DNA from: Alteriqipengyuania bathyomarina_B
GTDB taxonomy: Bacteria > Pseudomonadota > Alphaproteobacteria > Sphingomonadales > Sphingomonadaceae
Assembly (NCBI RefSeq): GCF_038594605.1
Contig: NZ_JBCFZM010000001.1
Span: forward strand, 124,001 to 188,000
Direction: 5' to 3'
Length of the DNA stretch: 64,000 nt
How positions within the stretch are numbered: position 1 is the stretch's first letter; the number at the start of each line of letters is the position of its first letter. Shown piece by piece: positions 25,510-35,659 of the stretch. Under the pieces are notes generated by a model. That model did not search any database. It saw nothing but the letters and a program-made list of their open reading frames with translations, and was not told the origin of the DNA. Made by a program: the position numbers and the translations under genes.

Positions 25510-27854
25510 TGGACGGCCTGCTTCCCCGCACCCTTTCAGGGCAAGAAACGCCATTCGGGAAACAGACGCTCGAGCGGATGACCGCCCGGGGCTGGTTTCT
25601 GGCGATCGTCTTCTGTGTCGTTGCAACCGCCGCAAGCTCGTTCCGCATCGTTCTCGCCCCCGGCTTCGAGTTGTATCTCGGGCCGCTTTTCTACCTGCTG
25701 GCCTATCGGATCGGCGGGCTCCGACTGGCGCTCCCGATGGTGGTTCTGACCATGGGCGCATCGGTGCTCTGGTGGGGGCACGTGTTCACGATGGTGATGG
25801 CGTTCGCCCACGTCGTGTTCGTCGATCGAGTCCGTTTTCTCGGTCGCTCGCTCGCGATCGCGACGGTTGTTTTCTTCCTCACGATCGGGGCGCTTGCGGC
25901 CTACCTGTTCCTCCATTTCCACTATGGCGCCTCGCCGACGATCATTGCCCTGGCGATCATTCGGAAGGTCATCAACGAGGCGCTGATGGCGGCGCTGGTC
26001 GATCTGGCCATGTCGCTGCTGGCGGTGAATCTTCGTGCCGGTCGTGTTTCGAGACAGCGGACCTTCAGCCTTTCCGAGCTGCTGCCTGCCTCGATCATGC
26101 TCATCGTCCTTACCTCCGCGCTTGTCCTTTTTGTCGGGAGCGTTCAGAAATTTCCGCAGGATTTCAGGGCATTTCAGGCAGAGACAGGCCTGCAGGTCGA
26201 TCTGCGGATCGGGCGGGGGATTTTTCGCGAGGAGCCTTTCCTTGGGCTGGCCGAATTGACCCATGCGGGGATCACTCGCCAGAAGGTGCTGATTTCGGAG
26301 CAAGAGAGCAGCCTGCGCTCGCCCGCTGCGATGGCCCAGTTCGGTTGCGAACGGATCGACGACGGCTCGCAGGTCACCGGCCCGAACGATCGCAACACCT
26401 TCGCCTATTGGGTTTCGGCCTGCCAGCTTGCCCAGACCGAAATCGCGGGCGGCGATTATTACTACCTGTTTTCGACCCGGCCGCTGGCGGAACAGGCCTA
26501 TCGCGGCGTGCTGGTGCAGATGATTGCCCCGGGCGTGTTGCTCGCTTTCGCCATCCTGTTGCAGCTGTTCCTCACGCGGGCGCTCAACCGATCGCTGCGC
26601 GCGTGGAAAGATGTGGCCGAAGGGTTTGGTCGTCCCGGCCTGTCCGCGCCGGGAGAGCTCGCCTTTACCGAGTTCGATCGCCCGATCGCCGCGATTGTGG
26701 CCGCGAACAACAGCTTCGCGGGGCTCGTGGAAGAGCGCGCTCGGATCGCCAGCGCCGTCGAGGAACTCAAGACCGAGATGGATCTCAGTCTCGCCGCGAA
26801 CATTTTCTTCGATGCAGAGACGTCCACCCTGCATTTCCAGGACGTCAGTCTCGATCGCGTGGCCCAGGACCGGTCCGAAAAGGTGCATCCGAACGACTGC
26901 ATGGTGTTCGCCGAAATGCGCAACGCGGCCGAAACATTCATCGAGTTCCGGTTGGCAGGAGACGACAAGAAAGACTGGTACCTGCTCGTCGCTCGCGATC
27001 TGCGTGGCCCGGGCAAGTGGCGTTCGGGCTGGATGGTGCGCCTTCGCCAGTCGAAGCTGGCCCAGAACCGCATGCTTCAGCAGGCGCGACTGACAGAGCT
27101 GGGCGGCATGGCGTCGGCGCTCAGCCACGAACTCAAGCAACCGCTCTTTACCATTTCGCTGTGCGCGGAGAACGGGCGTCTATTGCTCGATCAGGAAGAC
27201 GACGATGGCGTGACCCGTGCGCGTGGCAAGCTGGACCGGATCAGCGAGCAGGTGGACCGGGCGCGGGACATCATCGCGCGCATTTCACGCTATACCCGGA
27301 TCGAGGATAGCGACCCGGAGCCGCTCGATCTGGGCGATGCGATCGGAGCCACGCTGTCTTTCATGCGGCCGCTGCTTGTTCAACACGATGTGGGCGTGCA
27401 GGTCACGATGCCGGACGGTCCAGCGCCATCGCTGCTTGCGCCACGGGTGGGGCTCGAGCAGGTGATGGTCAACGCGATCCAGAACTCGGTCGATTCCATC
27501 GCGACACGCCGCGAGAACGGTGAAAACTCGTTGACAGGCGCGATCGCCATCGGCGTTTCCTATGTCGACGGTGGGCTGCGGATCAGCATCAGGGACAACG
27601 GCACCGGTGTTTCACTGACCCATTCCGAGAATGCATTCGACGCTTTCGCAACCACCAAGGATTCCGATCGCGGTACGGGCCTTGGCCTCTATATCTCGCG
27701 CCAGATCATCATGGAAATCGGCGGCAAGATCGCGATCGCGTCGCGAGAACTGCCCGAACGTGGCGCGATCGTAACGATCGACTTCCCCAAATTCGTCGTT
27801 GTCACCCCGGATGCGGTCCGCAAGGGTAGGCCAATGGAAGTGACGGATGGCTAA
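25509..27854 (+). CDS. Membrane histidine kinase with multi-helix N-terminal sensor
   Basis: A 781-residue kinase. Residues about 25-185 hold five or six hydrophobic segments (a MASE-like membrane sensor I do not recognise). A further helix near residue 200 and another near 345 bracket an extracytoplasmic loop. The kinase core has the H-box SALSHELKQPLF (His540), N-box MVNAIQNSVDSI, and G-boxes IRDNGTGVS and RGTGLGLYISRQII. ATG overlaps the upstream response-regulator stop, and its own TAA overlaps the start of a decayed response regulator at 27847. The N-terminal loop (GSVQKFPQDFRAFQAETGL) could sense a periplasmic signal. Confidence 0.9.
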   Translation: MDGLLPRTLSGQETPFGKQTLERMTARGWFLAIVFCVVATAASSFRIVLAPGFELYLGPLFYLLAYRIGGLRLALPMVVLTMGASVLWWGHVFTMVMAFAHVVFVDRVRFLGRSLAIATVVFFLTIGALAAYLFLHFHYGASPTIIALAIIRKVINEALMAALVDLAMSLLAVNLRAGRVSRQRTFSLSELLPASIMLIVLTSALVLFVGSVQKFPQDFRAFQAETGLQVDLRIGRGIFREEPFLGLAELTHAGITRQKVLISEQESSLRSPAAMAQFGCERIDDGSQVTGPNDRNTFAYWVSACQLAQTEIAGGDYYYLFSTRPLAEQAYRGVLVQMIAPGVLLAFAILLQLFLTRALNRSLRAWKDVAEGFGRPGLSAPGELAFTEFDRPIAAIVAANNSFAGLVEERARIASAVEELKTEMDLSLAANIFFDAETSTLHFQDVSLDRVAQDRSEKVHPNDCMVFAEMRNAAETFIEFRLAGDDKKDWYLLVARDLRGPGKWRSGWMVRLRQSKLAQNRMLQQARLTELGGMASALSHELKQPLFTISLCAENGRLLLDQEDDDGVTRARGKLDRISEQVDRARDIIARISRYTRIEDSDPEPLDLGDAIGATLSFMRPLLVQHDVGVQVTMPDGPAPSLLAPRVGLEQVMVNAIQNSVDSIATRRENGENSLTGAIAIGVSYVDGGLRISIRDNGTGVSLTHSENAFDAFATTKDSDRGTGLGLYISRQIIMEIGGKIAIASRELPERGAIVTIDFPKFVVVTPDAVRKGRPMEVTDG

Positions 27855-28011
27855 GCCGGTACTGCACATCATAGACGACGATGAGGAGATCTGCTCCGAA
27901 ATCTCCTATGCGTTGCATGCCGCCGGCTATATTTGCTCGTGGGCGACCTGCCCCGAGCGAGGGGGCGCTGCGGGTCGCCTGGCAATGGCGTCGCCCGGTA
28001 GACGGTGGTGA
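27847..28011 (+). pseudogene. Truncated response regulator N-terminus
   Basis: A 54-codon frame overlapping the kinase stop by 8 bases. It begins like an intact receiver domain (PVLHIIDDDEEICSEISYAL, with the conserved acidic cluster) and then runs, at about residue 35, into sequence with no receiver character and stops. The phosphoacceptor Asp, switch Thr and Lys are missing. The following bases belong, in another frame, to the tail of an HWE-type kinase. It is best explained as the left edge of a deletion. Confidence 0.72.
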
Positions 28012-28633
28012 CGATATCCTCGACCTGGTGTGGGAAGAAAGCGGCGGCCCGCCGGTTGAACGCCCCGAACGCAAGGGCTTTGGATCGACCGTTATCGAGC
28101 GGATTCTGCGCGCGCAGCTGAGTGCCAAGACCGAAATCGACTTCGCGAAGGATGGTCTGAGGGTGACCTGCGCCATACCCAGCTCGCGGATACTGCCAGG
28201 TTCGGTGACCGACGGTCAGCCACAGGCTTCGCCCGCTTCCACTCTCCCCCCCGTCGACCTGAGCCTTATCGAAGGTGCGCGTATCCTCGTGCTCGATGAC
28301 GAATGGCTGGTGGCCGAGCAGTATACGAACTCGCTGATGGGGGCAGGCTGCTCGGTCGTTGGGCCGTTCAATGATCTGGAGAGTGCCATCGAATCGGTCG
28401 AGAGCGAACAGCTCGACTTCGCGGTGGTCGATTTCAATATCGATGGCGACGAAGCCACGCCGCTGCTCAACCTGCTCGAGAAGCGCAACGTGCCGTTCCT
28501 CGTCGTTTCCGGTTACGGTTCGGAACTCAGGTTGGCCAGCAAGCTGAAAGAGCGCGCGTTCCTCGCCAAACCGGCTTCACCGGCCGCCATGCTGTCGCGT
28601 GTCGCGCAGGCGATCAGGCGCCGCGATGGGTGA
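27950..28633 (+). pseudogene. C-terminal remnant of an HWE-type hybrid histidine kinase (HATPase tail plus receiver)
   Basis: Reading in the frame that ends at 28633, sequence from about 27950 matches the late part of an HWE/HisKA_2 kinase ATPase domain (DDILDLVWEESGGPPVERPE, KGFGSTVIERILRAQL) followed by a complete receiver domain (GARILVLDDEWLVAEQY, FAVVDFNIDGD with the phosphoacceptor Asp, VVSGYGS, FLAKPAS). The sensor, the H-box and the first half of the ATPase domain are absent. The junction with the response-regulator remnant is near 27940-27965 and is out of frame. Its stop overlaps the cheB start, so residual translation could still couple to cheB. Confidence 0.75.
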
Positions 28634-29615
28634 GGGCGCGCAACGCCGCGACCGGATCGGCATCGGCGGCAGCGCCGGTGGGCTTCCCGCCTTGCTCGAT
28701 ATGCTCGCTGCGTACGAGCCGCAGGCACCGGCAGCGCTGTTCGTGGTGCTGCACCGCGCCCGGGAAGCCGGGCACCTGCTCGATATCCTGAAGCAGCGCA
28801 GCCCCATCGACGTGGTGGAACCGGCCGACGGGGCGCGGATCGCGCCGGGCTGCCTGCATCTGGCGCCGCCCGACGCCCATATGGTCATCGGCGAGGATCA
28901 TGTTCACCTGCGGCGCGGCCCGAAAGAAAACAACTTTCGGCCCGCGATCGATCCGCTCTTTCGCTCGCTTGCGATTTTTGGAGGCGCGCGCGCCACGGGG
29001 GTGATCCTCTCCGGCTATCTCGACGATGGTGCAGCGGGGTGCAGGGCGATCGTGGGCGCCGGCGGGGGGGTGATCGTGCAGGACCCCAACGATTCCACTT
29101 CGCCGAGCATGCCGCGCGCCGCGATCAGCGCGGTCGGGGAGCCTGAACTCATTGCCCACGCGGGCGTGATCGGCACCGCGCTGTCATCGCTTGTCGCGGA
29201 AGAAGCCGGGCCCACGCACCCGGTATCCGAGCAGGTGAAGCTGGAACTGATGATCGCAGGACTGGAGAAGGCCAGCATGTCGAGCGAGGACGAGCTAGGG
29301 CAGCTCGCGCCCTATAACTGCCCCGATTGCAACGGCGTGCTGTGGCGGATCGAGGATGGTCCGATCAGCCGGTTCCGCTGTCATACCGGGCACGCCTACA
29401 CGCAGAATGCTCTGGCCCATCGGCAGGACGAATTGCTCGAACAGAGCATGTACGACACCTTGCGATCGCTGCGCGAAAAATCGCGGATGCTGCGCGATCT
29501 GTCGGAAAAAGACGACATCAATCGCGCGACTTTTCTGAAGCGCGCAGCGGAATGCGATGCCGACGCAGCCAATGTGGAACAACTCATCCTGTCGCGCACC
29601 GCGCGAGCGTCCTGA
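28626..29615 (+). CDS. Stand-alone CheB-type methylesterase with C-terminal zinc-ribbon-like tail
   Basis: A 329-residue protein. The CheB catalytic triad is visible: Ser16 in IGGSAGGLPAL, His43 in VVLHRA, and Asp in ILSGYLDDGAAG. There is no receiver domain. Residues about 235-270 carry YNCPDCNGVLW and RCHTGHAYT, a Cys/His cluster seen in this orphan CheB group, then a helical tail. Classical CheB removes methyl groups from chemoreceptors; orphan forms occur beside kinases in sphingomonads without a full che operon. Its start overlaps the remnant of a hybrid kinase. ATG 28626 is preferred over a longer upstream start. Confidence 0.85.
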   Translation: MGEGAQRRDRIGIGGSAGGLPALLDMLAAYEPQAPAALFVVLHRAREAGHLLDILKQRSPIDVVEPADGARIAPGCLHLAPPDAHMVIGEDHVHLRRGPKENNFRPAIDPLFRSLAIFGGARATGVILSGYLDDGAAGCRAIVGAGGGVIVQDPNDSTSPSMPRAAISAVGEPELIAHAGVIGTALSSLVAEEAGPTHPVSEQVKLELMIAGLEKASMSSEDELGQLAPYNCPDCNGVLWRIEDGPISRFRCHTGHAYTQNALAHRQDELLEQSMYDTLRSLREKSRMLRDLSEKDDINRATFLKRAAECDADAANVEQLILSRTARAS

Positions 29616-29716
29616 CAGGTTTCGCATCGACGCCCGGCTTAGCGTCGTCACGTCCGGCCCCGGCGTCCACCATGGCGCCGCCCCACGAGGTTGGGATCCC
29701 CGGCCGCACGCCGGGC

Positions 29717-32700
29717 CTATCCGTCGGTGGTCGCCAGCGTGAGGCGCTCTCGAATGGTTTCCAGCATGGAGAGCATTAGCGCCTGATCCGTGGTGTCGAG
29801 CAGCTTGCGCTCCATTTCCCGGCAGAATTCACCCAGCGCTTGCTGCTCGAAATACCCGGCCACTCCAGCCGTCTGATGCAGCAGCCCGGTGATTGTCCGC
29901 TTCTTTTCCTCACTCAGCGATCCATCGGACACGGCGGCGTCGATCGCAGTGACGATCGAGGCGACCCTCTCATCGAACATGGCGCGAAGGCGCGGGTTGG
30001 TCCCGGTGCCGCTCATGCCTGCCGATGGCTCTGCAGAGGCTGCCGGATGCGGGGACCATTGGGAGATAGCTTCGTAAAGCTCATCGAGACGCAAGGGCTT
30101 TGTCAGGTGCGCCTGCATTCCCGCAGCAAGACAGCGCTGAACATCGTCCGAATAGGCGTTTGCGGTCACCGCCAGAATAGGGAGCGTCTTGGCATCGATG
30201 CCGGCCTTCCGGATTTCCCGCGAAGCCTCGAGCCCATCCATTTCCGGCATCTGCATGTCCATCAGCACCATGTCGTAAGGTGCCCCGTCGCTGCTCGCCT
30301 GGAGCACGGCATCGACCGCTTGCCGCCCGTTCTGGACGAGCGTGCAGTCATGGCCCGCCTTATCGACCATGGCGATCGTCAGCTCCTGATTGATGGGATT
30401 ATCTTCTGCAATCAGGAAGTTGAGCCGGGCTGGATGGTCGTGGCCCGGCGTCGGCTCTTCGGCATCGCGCAGGGGCACGGCCACACCCTCGCTCTTCTCG
30501 AGCGGGAGTGTCAGTATGAAGGTGGAACCGACGCCCGGCTTGCTCTCCACGCGAAGTTTGCCCCCCATGAGTTCGGCCAATTCGGCGCTGATCGGAAGGC
30601 CCAGCCCGGTGCCGCCGTACCGCCTTGCCGTGGTGTCGTCGGCCTGGGTGAACTTGCCGAAGATACTCTCCAGACGATCCTCGGGAATACCGATGCCGGT
30701 GTCGCGCACGGTAATGAAGATCATGCCGGATTGGTCGGTCTGGCGGCGGCTGATCGAAGCCGAGATTTTGACCTCGCCTTCTTCGGTGAACTTCAGCGCA
30801 TTGCCGACAAGATTGAGGATGATCTGCCGCAATCGCATTTTGTCGACGAGCATGCGGGCAGGCACTGCGGGATCGACATCGAGCGAGAGGCGCAGACCCT
30901 GATTGCTGGCAACCGGTTCCATTAGCCGTACGCAGCTTTGGAGAGTGTGTCGCAGGTCGGTCAGTTCATTGACGATCGCCATCTGCTTGGCCTCGATCTT
31001 CGCAAAATCCAGGAGATCGTTGAGCAAGCGGAGCATCGCATTGCTCGAATCCGCAATCATTTGCAGGCGCCGCTTTTGCTCGGGTTCCTTTTCTTCGGCG
31101 AGCGCAAGTTCGGTGAAGCCGATTACCCCGTTCATCGGCGTCCGGATCTCGTGGCTCATATTGGCGAGGAAGCTGGATTTCGCCCTGTCCGCAGCGCGTG
31201 CTTCCGCAATCGTTTCGGTCAGCCGTTCGCGCATGGCCGTCTCATCGGTCCGATCGATGATGACGCCGATGATCGCTGTCGCCTCCCCGGATTCATCGGT
31301 ATCGACACGGCCACGCACTTCGACGTGGCGCAAGTCTCCGGTTGCACTCAGGAGCCGCGCCCTGAAACGATAGGGTTCGCATGTCTCCGCCGCAGCCGCC
31401 ATCGACTGTTCGACCATTTCGCGGTCATCCGGGTGATAGAACTCAATTGCTTTTTCGATCGCCGGCGTATTGCCAGGGCGCAGGCCATGGAGGCGATACA
31501 CTTCATCGGACCAGCGAACTTCATGGGCTTGCAGATCGTAATGCCAATGCCCGATATGGGCCGTAGCCTCCGCCAGCTCGAGCATACGATTATGCTCGGC
31601 GAGCTCAGCCGTCGCCTCGTCCACTTCGCGCATGATGTGGCTCTCTCGCCGCTGGAAGATTGTCAGCAAGATGCCAAGGAGCAAGGTGATGATGAGGCCG
31701 CTGGCGAGGGCAAGAGCAGGCGCGCTGGAAACCGAACGTCTTTCGAATGGACGCAGGCTGCTCCAGCGCAGGGTGAACGGTTGCCCAGCCAGCCAGATCG
31801 TGTTTTCAAGCGCGAAGGCAGGGTTCTCGGCCTTTTCGCCAGTGACATAAAGGCGCGCGGCCGGATCGCTCGCTTCGCCATGGAACACCTCCAGCGCGAA
31901 ATCCGTGCCTTGCGATGGGGTGAGATCGGACAGTAAGTCTTCCGCGACCATGGGTGAATACACCCATCGGCCGGTTGGTAGTCCGGCACCGTCGAGGACG
32001 GGGCGCATCAGCAGGAACCCGGGCCCTTCGCGCTGATCCTGCACCAGCACGATCGGGCGTGTCAGAACCGCGCTCTCGCTCTTCGTCGAGAGCGCAATCG
32101 CCTCGCGTCGCCCTTCCTCGAAGGCAAGATCGAGGCCCACGGCCTCGAAATTGGTTGCAAGCGGTTCGATGCGATTGATCACGAAATGCCTGTCGCGCGG
32201 CACGTCGGGATGGACCTGGATTCGATTCCCGTATTCCCGGGCAAGCTGCTCGCGGAATGCCGGCATATCCTCGCCATTCACCTCTTCGAACATGCCGAAG
32301 CCGTGCATCCCGGGATATGCGCGGACCAGATCCAGGTGAGTGACGTAATCGCCCCATTCGGCAGGCGTGATGTCACCTTCAACATTTGCGAAAGCGGCGC
32401 CGCCCGCCAGAGCTCGCTGATAGATCTGGAGCCGGTGCCGCAGCGCGTTGTCCGTGTTCTTGGCCAGCATTGCCAGGTTGGCTTCAGCCTGACGGTATTC
32501 GCGCTCCGACATGAACTGCCAGGCATAGAATGTAAGCAGCAATGTAGCGACGAGGCTGGTCGCGACCAGCGAACCGGCCCCTTGCAGCGATTGTCCGCGC
32601 CATCGGACGGCGACTGGCGACCAGCTGGATAGCAGCAGGATCGGCGTCACCAGGATCACGCCGAGCAGATCGCCAGCATACCAGGTCAGCCAGTTTCGCA

Positions 32701-33211
32701 GAGCCATCGATGGATCGACCGTGCCCGCGAGCATCAGTGCCGACACTCCGATGGTGGAGGCAATGATGCATGGCAACAGTACGACCAGCAGCACGAGCCG
32801 GAATATCTCGCGGGAGTTCGCAAGTTCGATCCCGTCGGCAAATCGACGGGCTATCCTGAAACCTACCACTGCTTGCAGGCTGGCCCCGAAGGCTATTGCA
32901 ACCCCCACTGCCAGGACCGGCAACTCTTGCTGGAAATCGAACGGGCCTTCGAAGACCGTTCTTATGTTGAGAAAGAAAGAACCCAGCCAGATACCGGGCC
33001 ACAATCGGTCGCCACGGATAAGAAGGGCACAAAGAGCAACCCCCGATGCCGGCCAGATAATGGTCGCATAGCCCGGCGGTACGGCAAGCCAGATGCCGAG
33101 ATATCCGGCAGCGAGATATCCAAGCGCCAGAATTGCCAAATCGCGAAGCAGCCGTGGAGGGACCTTGTCCTGCCCTGTGGCAGCGCGCTCGTTTGACTGT
33201 TTCTGCTGCAT
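29717..33211 (-). CDS. MASE1-CHASE-PAS hybrid histidine kinase with receiver and Hpt domains
   Basis: An 1164-residue phosphorelay protein from ATG 33211. The N-terminal MASE1 membrane domain (about 25-220; ATIIWPASGVALCALLIRGD) is followed by a CHASE sensor (about 240-500), a membrane helix near 525, a PAS fold, HisKA with FLANMSHEIRTPMNGVIG (His687), HATPase (GTGIGIPEDRL-like DTGIGIPEDR, GTGLGLPISAEL), a receiver with LMDMQMPEMDG (Asp985), and an Hpt domain with LLHQTAGVAGYF (His1112). All phosphotransfer residues are present. It is a self-contained four-step relay. No DNA-binding partner is obvious; it converges with cheB and is divergent from the chemoreceptor gene. Confidence 0.92.
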   Translation of the reverse strand: MQQKQSNERAATGQDKVPPRLLRDLAILALGYLAAGYLGIWLAVPPGYATIIWPASGVALCALLIRGDRLWPGIWLGSFFLNIRTVFEGPFDFQQELPVLAVGVAIAFGASLQAVVGFRIARRFADGIELANSREIFRLVLLVVLLPCIIASTIGVSALMLAGTVDPSMALRNWLTWYAGDLLGVILVTPILLLSSWSPVAVRWRGQSLQGAGSLVATSLVATLLLTFYAWQFMSEREYRQAEANLAMLAKNTDNALRHRLQIYQRALAGGAAFANVEGDITPAEWGDYVTHLDLVRAYPGMHGFGMFEEVNGEDMPAFREQLAREYGNRIQVHPDVPRDRHFVINRIEPLATNFEAVGLDLAFEEGRREAIALSTKSESAVLTRPIVLVQDQREGPGFLLMRPVLDGAGLPTGRWVYSPMVAEDLLSDLTPSQGTDFALEVFHGEASDPAARLYVTGEKAENPAFALENTIWLAGQPFTLRWSSLRPFERRSVSSAPALALASGLIITLLLGILLTIFQRRESHIMREVDEATAELAEHNRMLELAEATAHIGHWHYDLQAHEVRWSDEVYRLHGLRPGNTPAIEKAIEFYHPDDREMVEQSMAAAAETCEPYRFRARLLSATGDLRHVEVRGRVDTDESGEATAIIGVIIDRTDETAMRERLTETIAEARAADRAKSSFLANMSHEIRTPMNGVIGFTELALAEEKEPEQKRRLQMIADSSNAMLRLLNDLLDFAKIEAKQMAIVNELTDLRHTLQSCVRLMEPVASNQGLRLSLDVDPAVPARMLVDKMRLRQIILNLVGNALKFTEEGEVKISASISRRQTDQSGMIFITVRDTGIGIPEDRLESIFGKFTQADDTTARRYGGTGLGLPISAELAELMGGKLRVESKPGVGSTFILTLPLEKSEGVAVPLRDAEEPTPGHDHPARLNFLIAEDNPINQELTIAMVDKAGHDCTLVQNGRQAVDAVLQASSDGAPYDMVLMDMQMPEMDGLEASREIRKAGIDAKTLPILAVTANAYSDDVQRCLAAGMQAHLTKPLRLDELYEAISQWSPHPAASAEPSAGMSGTGTNPRLRAMFDERVASIVTAIDAAVSDGSLSEEKKRTITGLLHQTAGVAGYFEQQALGEFCREMERKLLDTTDQALMLSMLETIRERLTLATTDG

Positions 33212-33774
33212 CTCATCCGATAGATTAGAGAAATATTCCAGGTGGTTGTAGTCCGTTGATAACCTAAAAAAGTTCGAAGCGCGATTGTTTCGGCCGGTCG
33301 CGAAACGATGACCGCTTGCGAGCCCCTGAGCGGGTCCGCGCCGCGAGCGCGCCAAGGGCGCTGAACGGAGGTGTGGGGGCTGGACGATACCGGCCCAGCC
33401 ATCGTCGGCATCTGCCGTATCATCGCAGTTACCTGCGTGGCTACGCGAGGGGCCGTTCATCGAAACGTATCACAGCTCGTGCACCGGTGCCCACGTCCCC
33501 ACTTGCGCAGGGATGACGTTCGACGTCGGTCAATGAAAGAGAACGTCGCAGACATCGTTTGGGTGCTGAGGCGCGAAGCCCGGCGGCAGAGACGGAGCGC
33601 TTCGATCTATATTATCAAGTCCCTCATTATATTGGATAAATAAGGCGCGCTTTCGACCCCAAACCCCCGTCGGCGTCCCCTCACGCAGCAGTTTTTCCGG
33701 CTGTCCGCCGCCATGCCAATCGCGATGGCTCTATAAGGCAATACTCGCCCTATATTTTAAAAAGCGCAGATTGG
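33212..33774. other. 563-base gap between divergent signalling genes; no gene supported
   Basis: Neither strand holds a convincing protein gene. The right-hand third (about 33600-33774) is much more AT-rich than its surroundings, with TATATTAT, TATATTGGAT and TATATTTTAAAAAG, and probably contains the chemoreceptor promoter. Two alternative hairpins overlap at 33378-33406 (GGCTGG/CCAGCC and GACGAT/ATCGTC). I see no known riboswitch. Confidence 0.5.
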
Positions 33775-35559
33775 ATGATTGTGACAGAACGTACCCAGAG
33801 GTCTCGCGGCTGGTTGGCAAAGCTCTCAATAAGCCGTCGATTGAATCTTCAGGCGGTTGCGGCCGGTTTGCTGAGCGTCGCGATCATTACGACGGTGGTT
33901 GGCGGTTCGATCATCAGCCGCGACATGCTCGGCAGAGCGGATGAGATGAACGAGGGCGCACTGTACTCCGCGCTGCTCGAAAAAGACTTCGCCTCGCTTG
34001 AGCGCGACGCTTTCCGGCACGCGCTTATGCTGAGCCCTGAAACCGAGAGCAATTACGAAAGCAATCTGGCAGACATGCGTACCTCGCTCGAAGATATGCG
34101 CGAGAAGATGGAAGCCGAAGACTTGCCGCTTGCCGACGTCGTCGGGCGGACCCTGGACGCGTATGAGCGGACAGTGAGCGAGGCTATTGCCGACGGCACG
34201 CCCGGGACCGCTGCGGTCGCGCGCATCGTCGATTCCGGCAACGAAGTCGACACGGCTATCGAGGCGATCCGCGATCCCGCAATTCTGCGCGCCAGCGAGT
34301 TCTCCATCGAACAGCACGCACTCGCCAAATCCGTCATGATAATCACCGCGCTCATTGCGGTTTTGGCCGGCCTGGTATCCTTCTTCATGGCTCGTGCGAT
34401 CCGCAACGCAATCGTCGGCGAACTCGGGAGCGTGCGTCAGAGCATCGCCGCGATCGAATCGGGCGAACTCGATATCGAGGTCGACCATGTCGAGCGGACC
34501 GACGAACTGGGCGAACTTGCGCGTGCGGCTGAGCGGCTGCGCGATACGACCAAGGAAAAGGTACAATCCGACGCCGAGATGAAGCGGATGGTCGAACTGG
34601 TCAGCGATCGGCTCCAGCGAATGGCCGATGGCGATCTCAGCGCCGACCTTCCCGAGCTCGGCGCGAGTTATGCCGAACTGCGTACCGACTTCAACCGGAC
34701 GTTGAGCCAGCTTCGCGAAGCCATCGAATCCGTAAACGCCTCGGCTCGGGATATCCGGACCGGCTCGGTCGAGATCAGCCAGGCATCGGACGATCTTGCG
34801 AAGCGGACCGAGCGCAGTGCCGGCGAACTCAGCACGGCAACCGAAACCGTGACGGCCATTTCCGAGGGATTGCGCGATACCACACAAGTCTCTGCAGACG
34901 CCAATCGCGGTGTCGAGCAGGCCGTGAAGGAAGCGCGCCAGGGTGGCCAGATCGTAAGCCAGGCGGTCACCGCAATGGACAAGATCGAGAAATCGACCTC
35001 GGAAATCGCCAGCATCATCATGACCATCGATGGCATCGCTTTTCAGACGAACCTGCTTGCGCTCAATGCCGCAGTCGAGGCGGCCCGTGCCGGCGAGGTC
35101 GGCAAGGCTTTTGCGGTGGTCGCGGAAGAAGTGCGCCAGCTTGCCCAGCGTTCCGCTGAAGCAGCGCAGGATATTCGCGTGCTGATCGAGAACAGTACGA
35201 AGGAAGTTGCCGCAGGCGTCGAGATGGTCAGCGAGACTGGCCAAGCCCTCGATCGGATTATCGAGCGCGTCGGTTCCGTGACCGAGATGGTCAATCACAT
35301 CAGCCAGGCGTCCGCCAAGCAATCGGGTGAGCTGACACGAACGAACGAAACCATGCTGTCGATGGACCAGATGACCCAGCAGAATGCCGCCATGGTCGAG
35401 GAAACCAGCGCAGCAGCACATAATCTGGCCAATGCGGCAGACACGCTTTCGGAACTGGTTGCCCGGTTCCAGCTAACGGCGGAGGCGCATCATGGTGCGG
35501 GGCTTCCCGACCGACCGGCCCGAATTGCGACAAGCAGCAATCTGACATTGGTCGCCTGA
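33775..35559 (+). CDS. Methyl-accepting chemotaxis protein
   Basis: A 594-residue chemoreceptor. It has a first membrane helix (about residues 25-45), an extracytoplasmic helical sensor of about 140 residues, a second membrane helix (about 185-207), HAMP (residues about 210-300, ending DLSADLPELG) and a signalling domain. The hairpin tip reads IDGIAFQTNLLALNAAVEAA RAGE (highly conserved), followed by VAEEVRQLAQRSAEAAQDIR. There is no C-terminal NWETF-type pentapeptide. No cheA, cheW or flagellar gene is in the window, so it must work with a system elsewhere. Confidence 0.93.
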   Translation: MIVTERTQRSRGWLAKLSISRRLNLQAVAAGLLSVAIITTVVGGSIISRDMLGRADEMNEGALYSALLEKDFASLERDAFRHALMLSPETESNYESNLADMRTSLEDMREKMEAEDLPLADVVGRTLDAYERTVSEAIADGTPGTAAVARIVDSGNEVDTAIEAIRDPAILRASEFSIEQHALAKSVMIITALIAVLAGLVSFFMARAIRNAIVGELGSVRQSIAAIESGELDIEVDHVERTDELGELARAAERLRDTTKEKVQSDAEMKRMVELVSDRLQRMADGDLSADLPELGASYAELRTDFNRTLSQLREAIESVNASARDIRTGSVEISQASDDLAKRTERSAGELSTATETVTAISEGLRDTTQVSADANRGVEQAVKEARQGGQIVSQAVTAMDKIEKSTSEIASIIMTIDGIAFQTNLLALNAAVEAARAGEVGKAFAVVAEEVRQLAQRSAEAAQDIRVLIENSTKEVAAGVEMVSETGQALDRIIERVGSVTEMVNHISQASAKQSGELTRTNETMLSMDQMTQQNAAMVEETSAAAHNLANAADTLSELVARFQLTAEAHHGAGLPDRPARIATSSNLTLVA

Positions 35560-35659
35560 ACGACCAGGCGCCTTCACGCGCTGCATTCCCAAGAAAAAAT
35601 CGAAGACAGGAAGGAGATGGCGAGGCACCTCAAGCCCGAGGAATGTCTGCCGACAGGAC

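Noticed and set aside
25536..27140. A 534-codon minus-strand frame across the histidine kinase
   Set aside because: Antisense shadow; the plus-strand protein has all kinase boxes.
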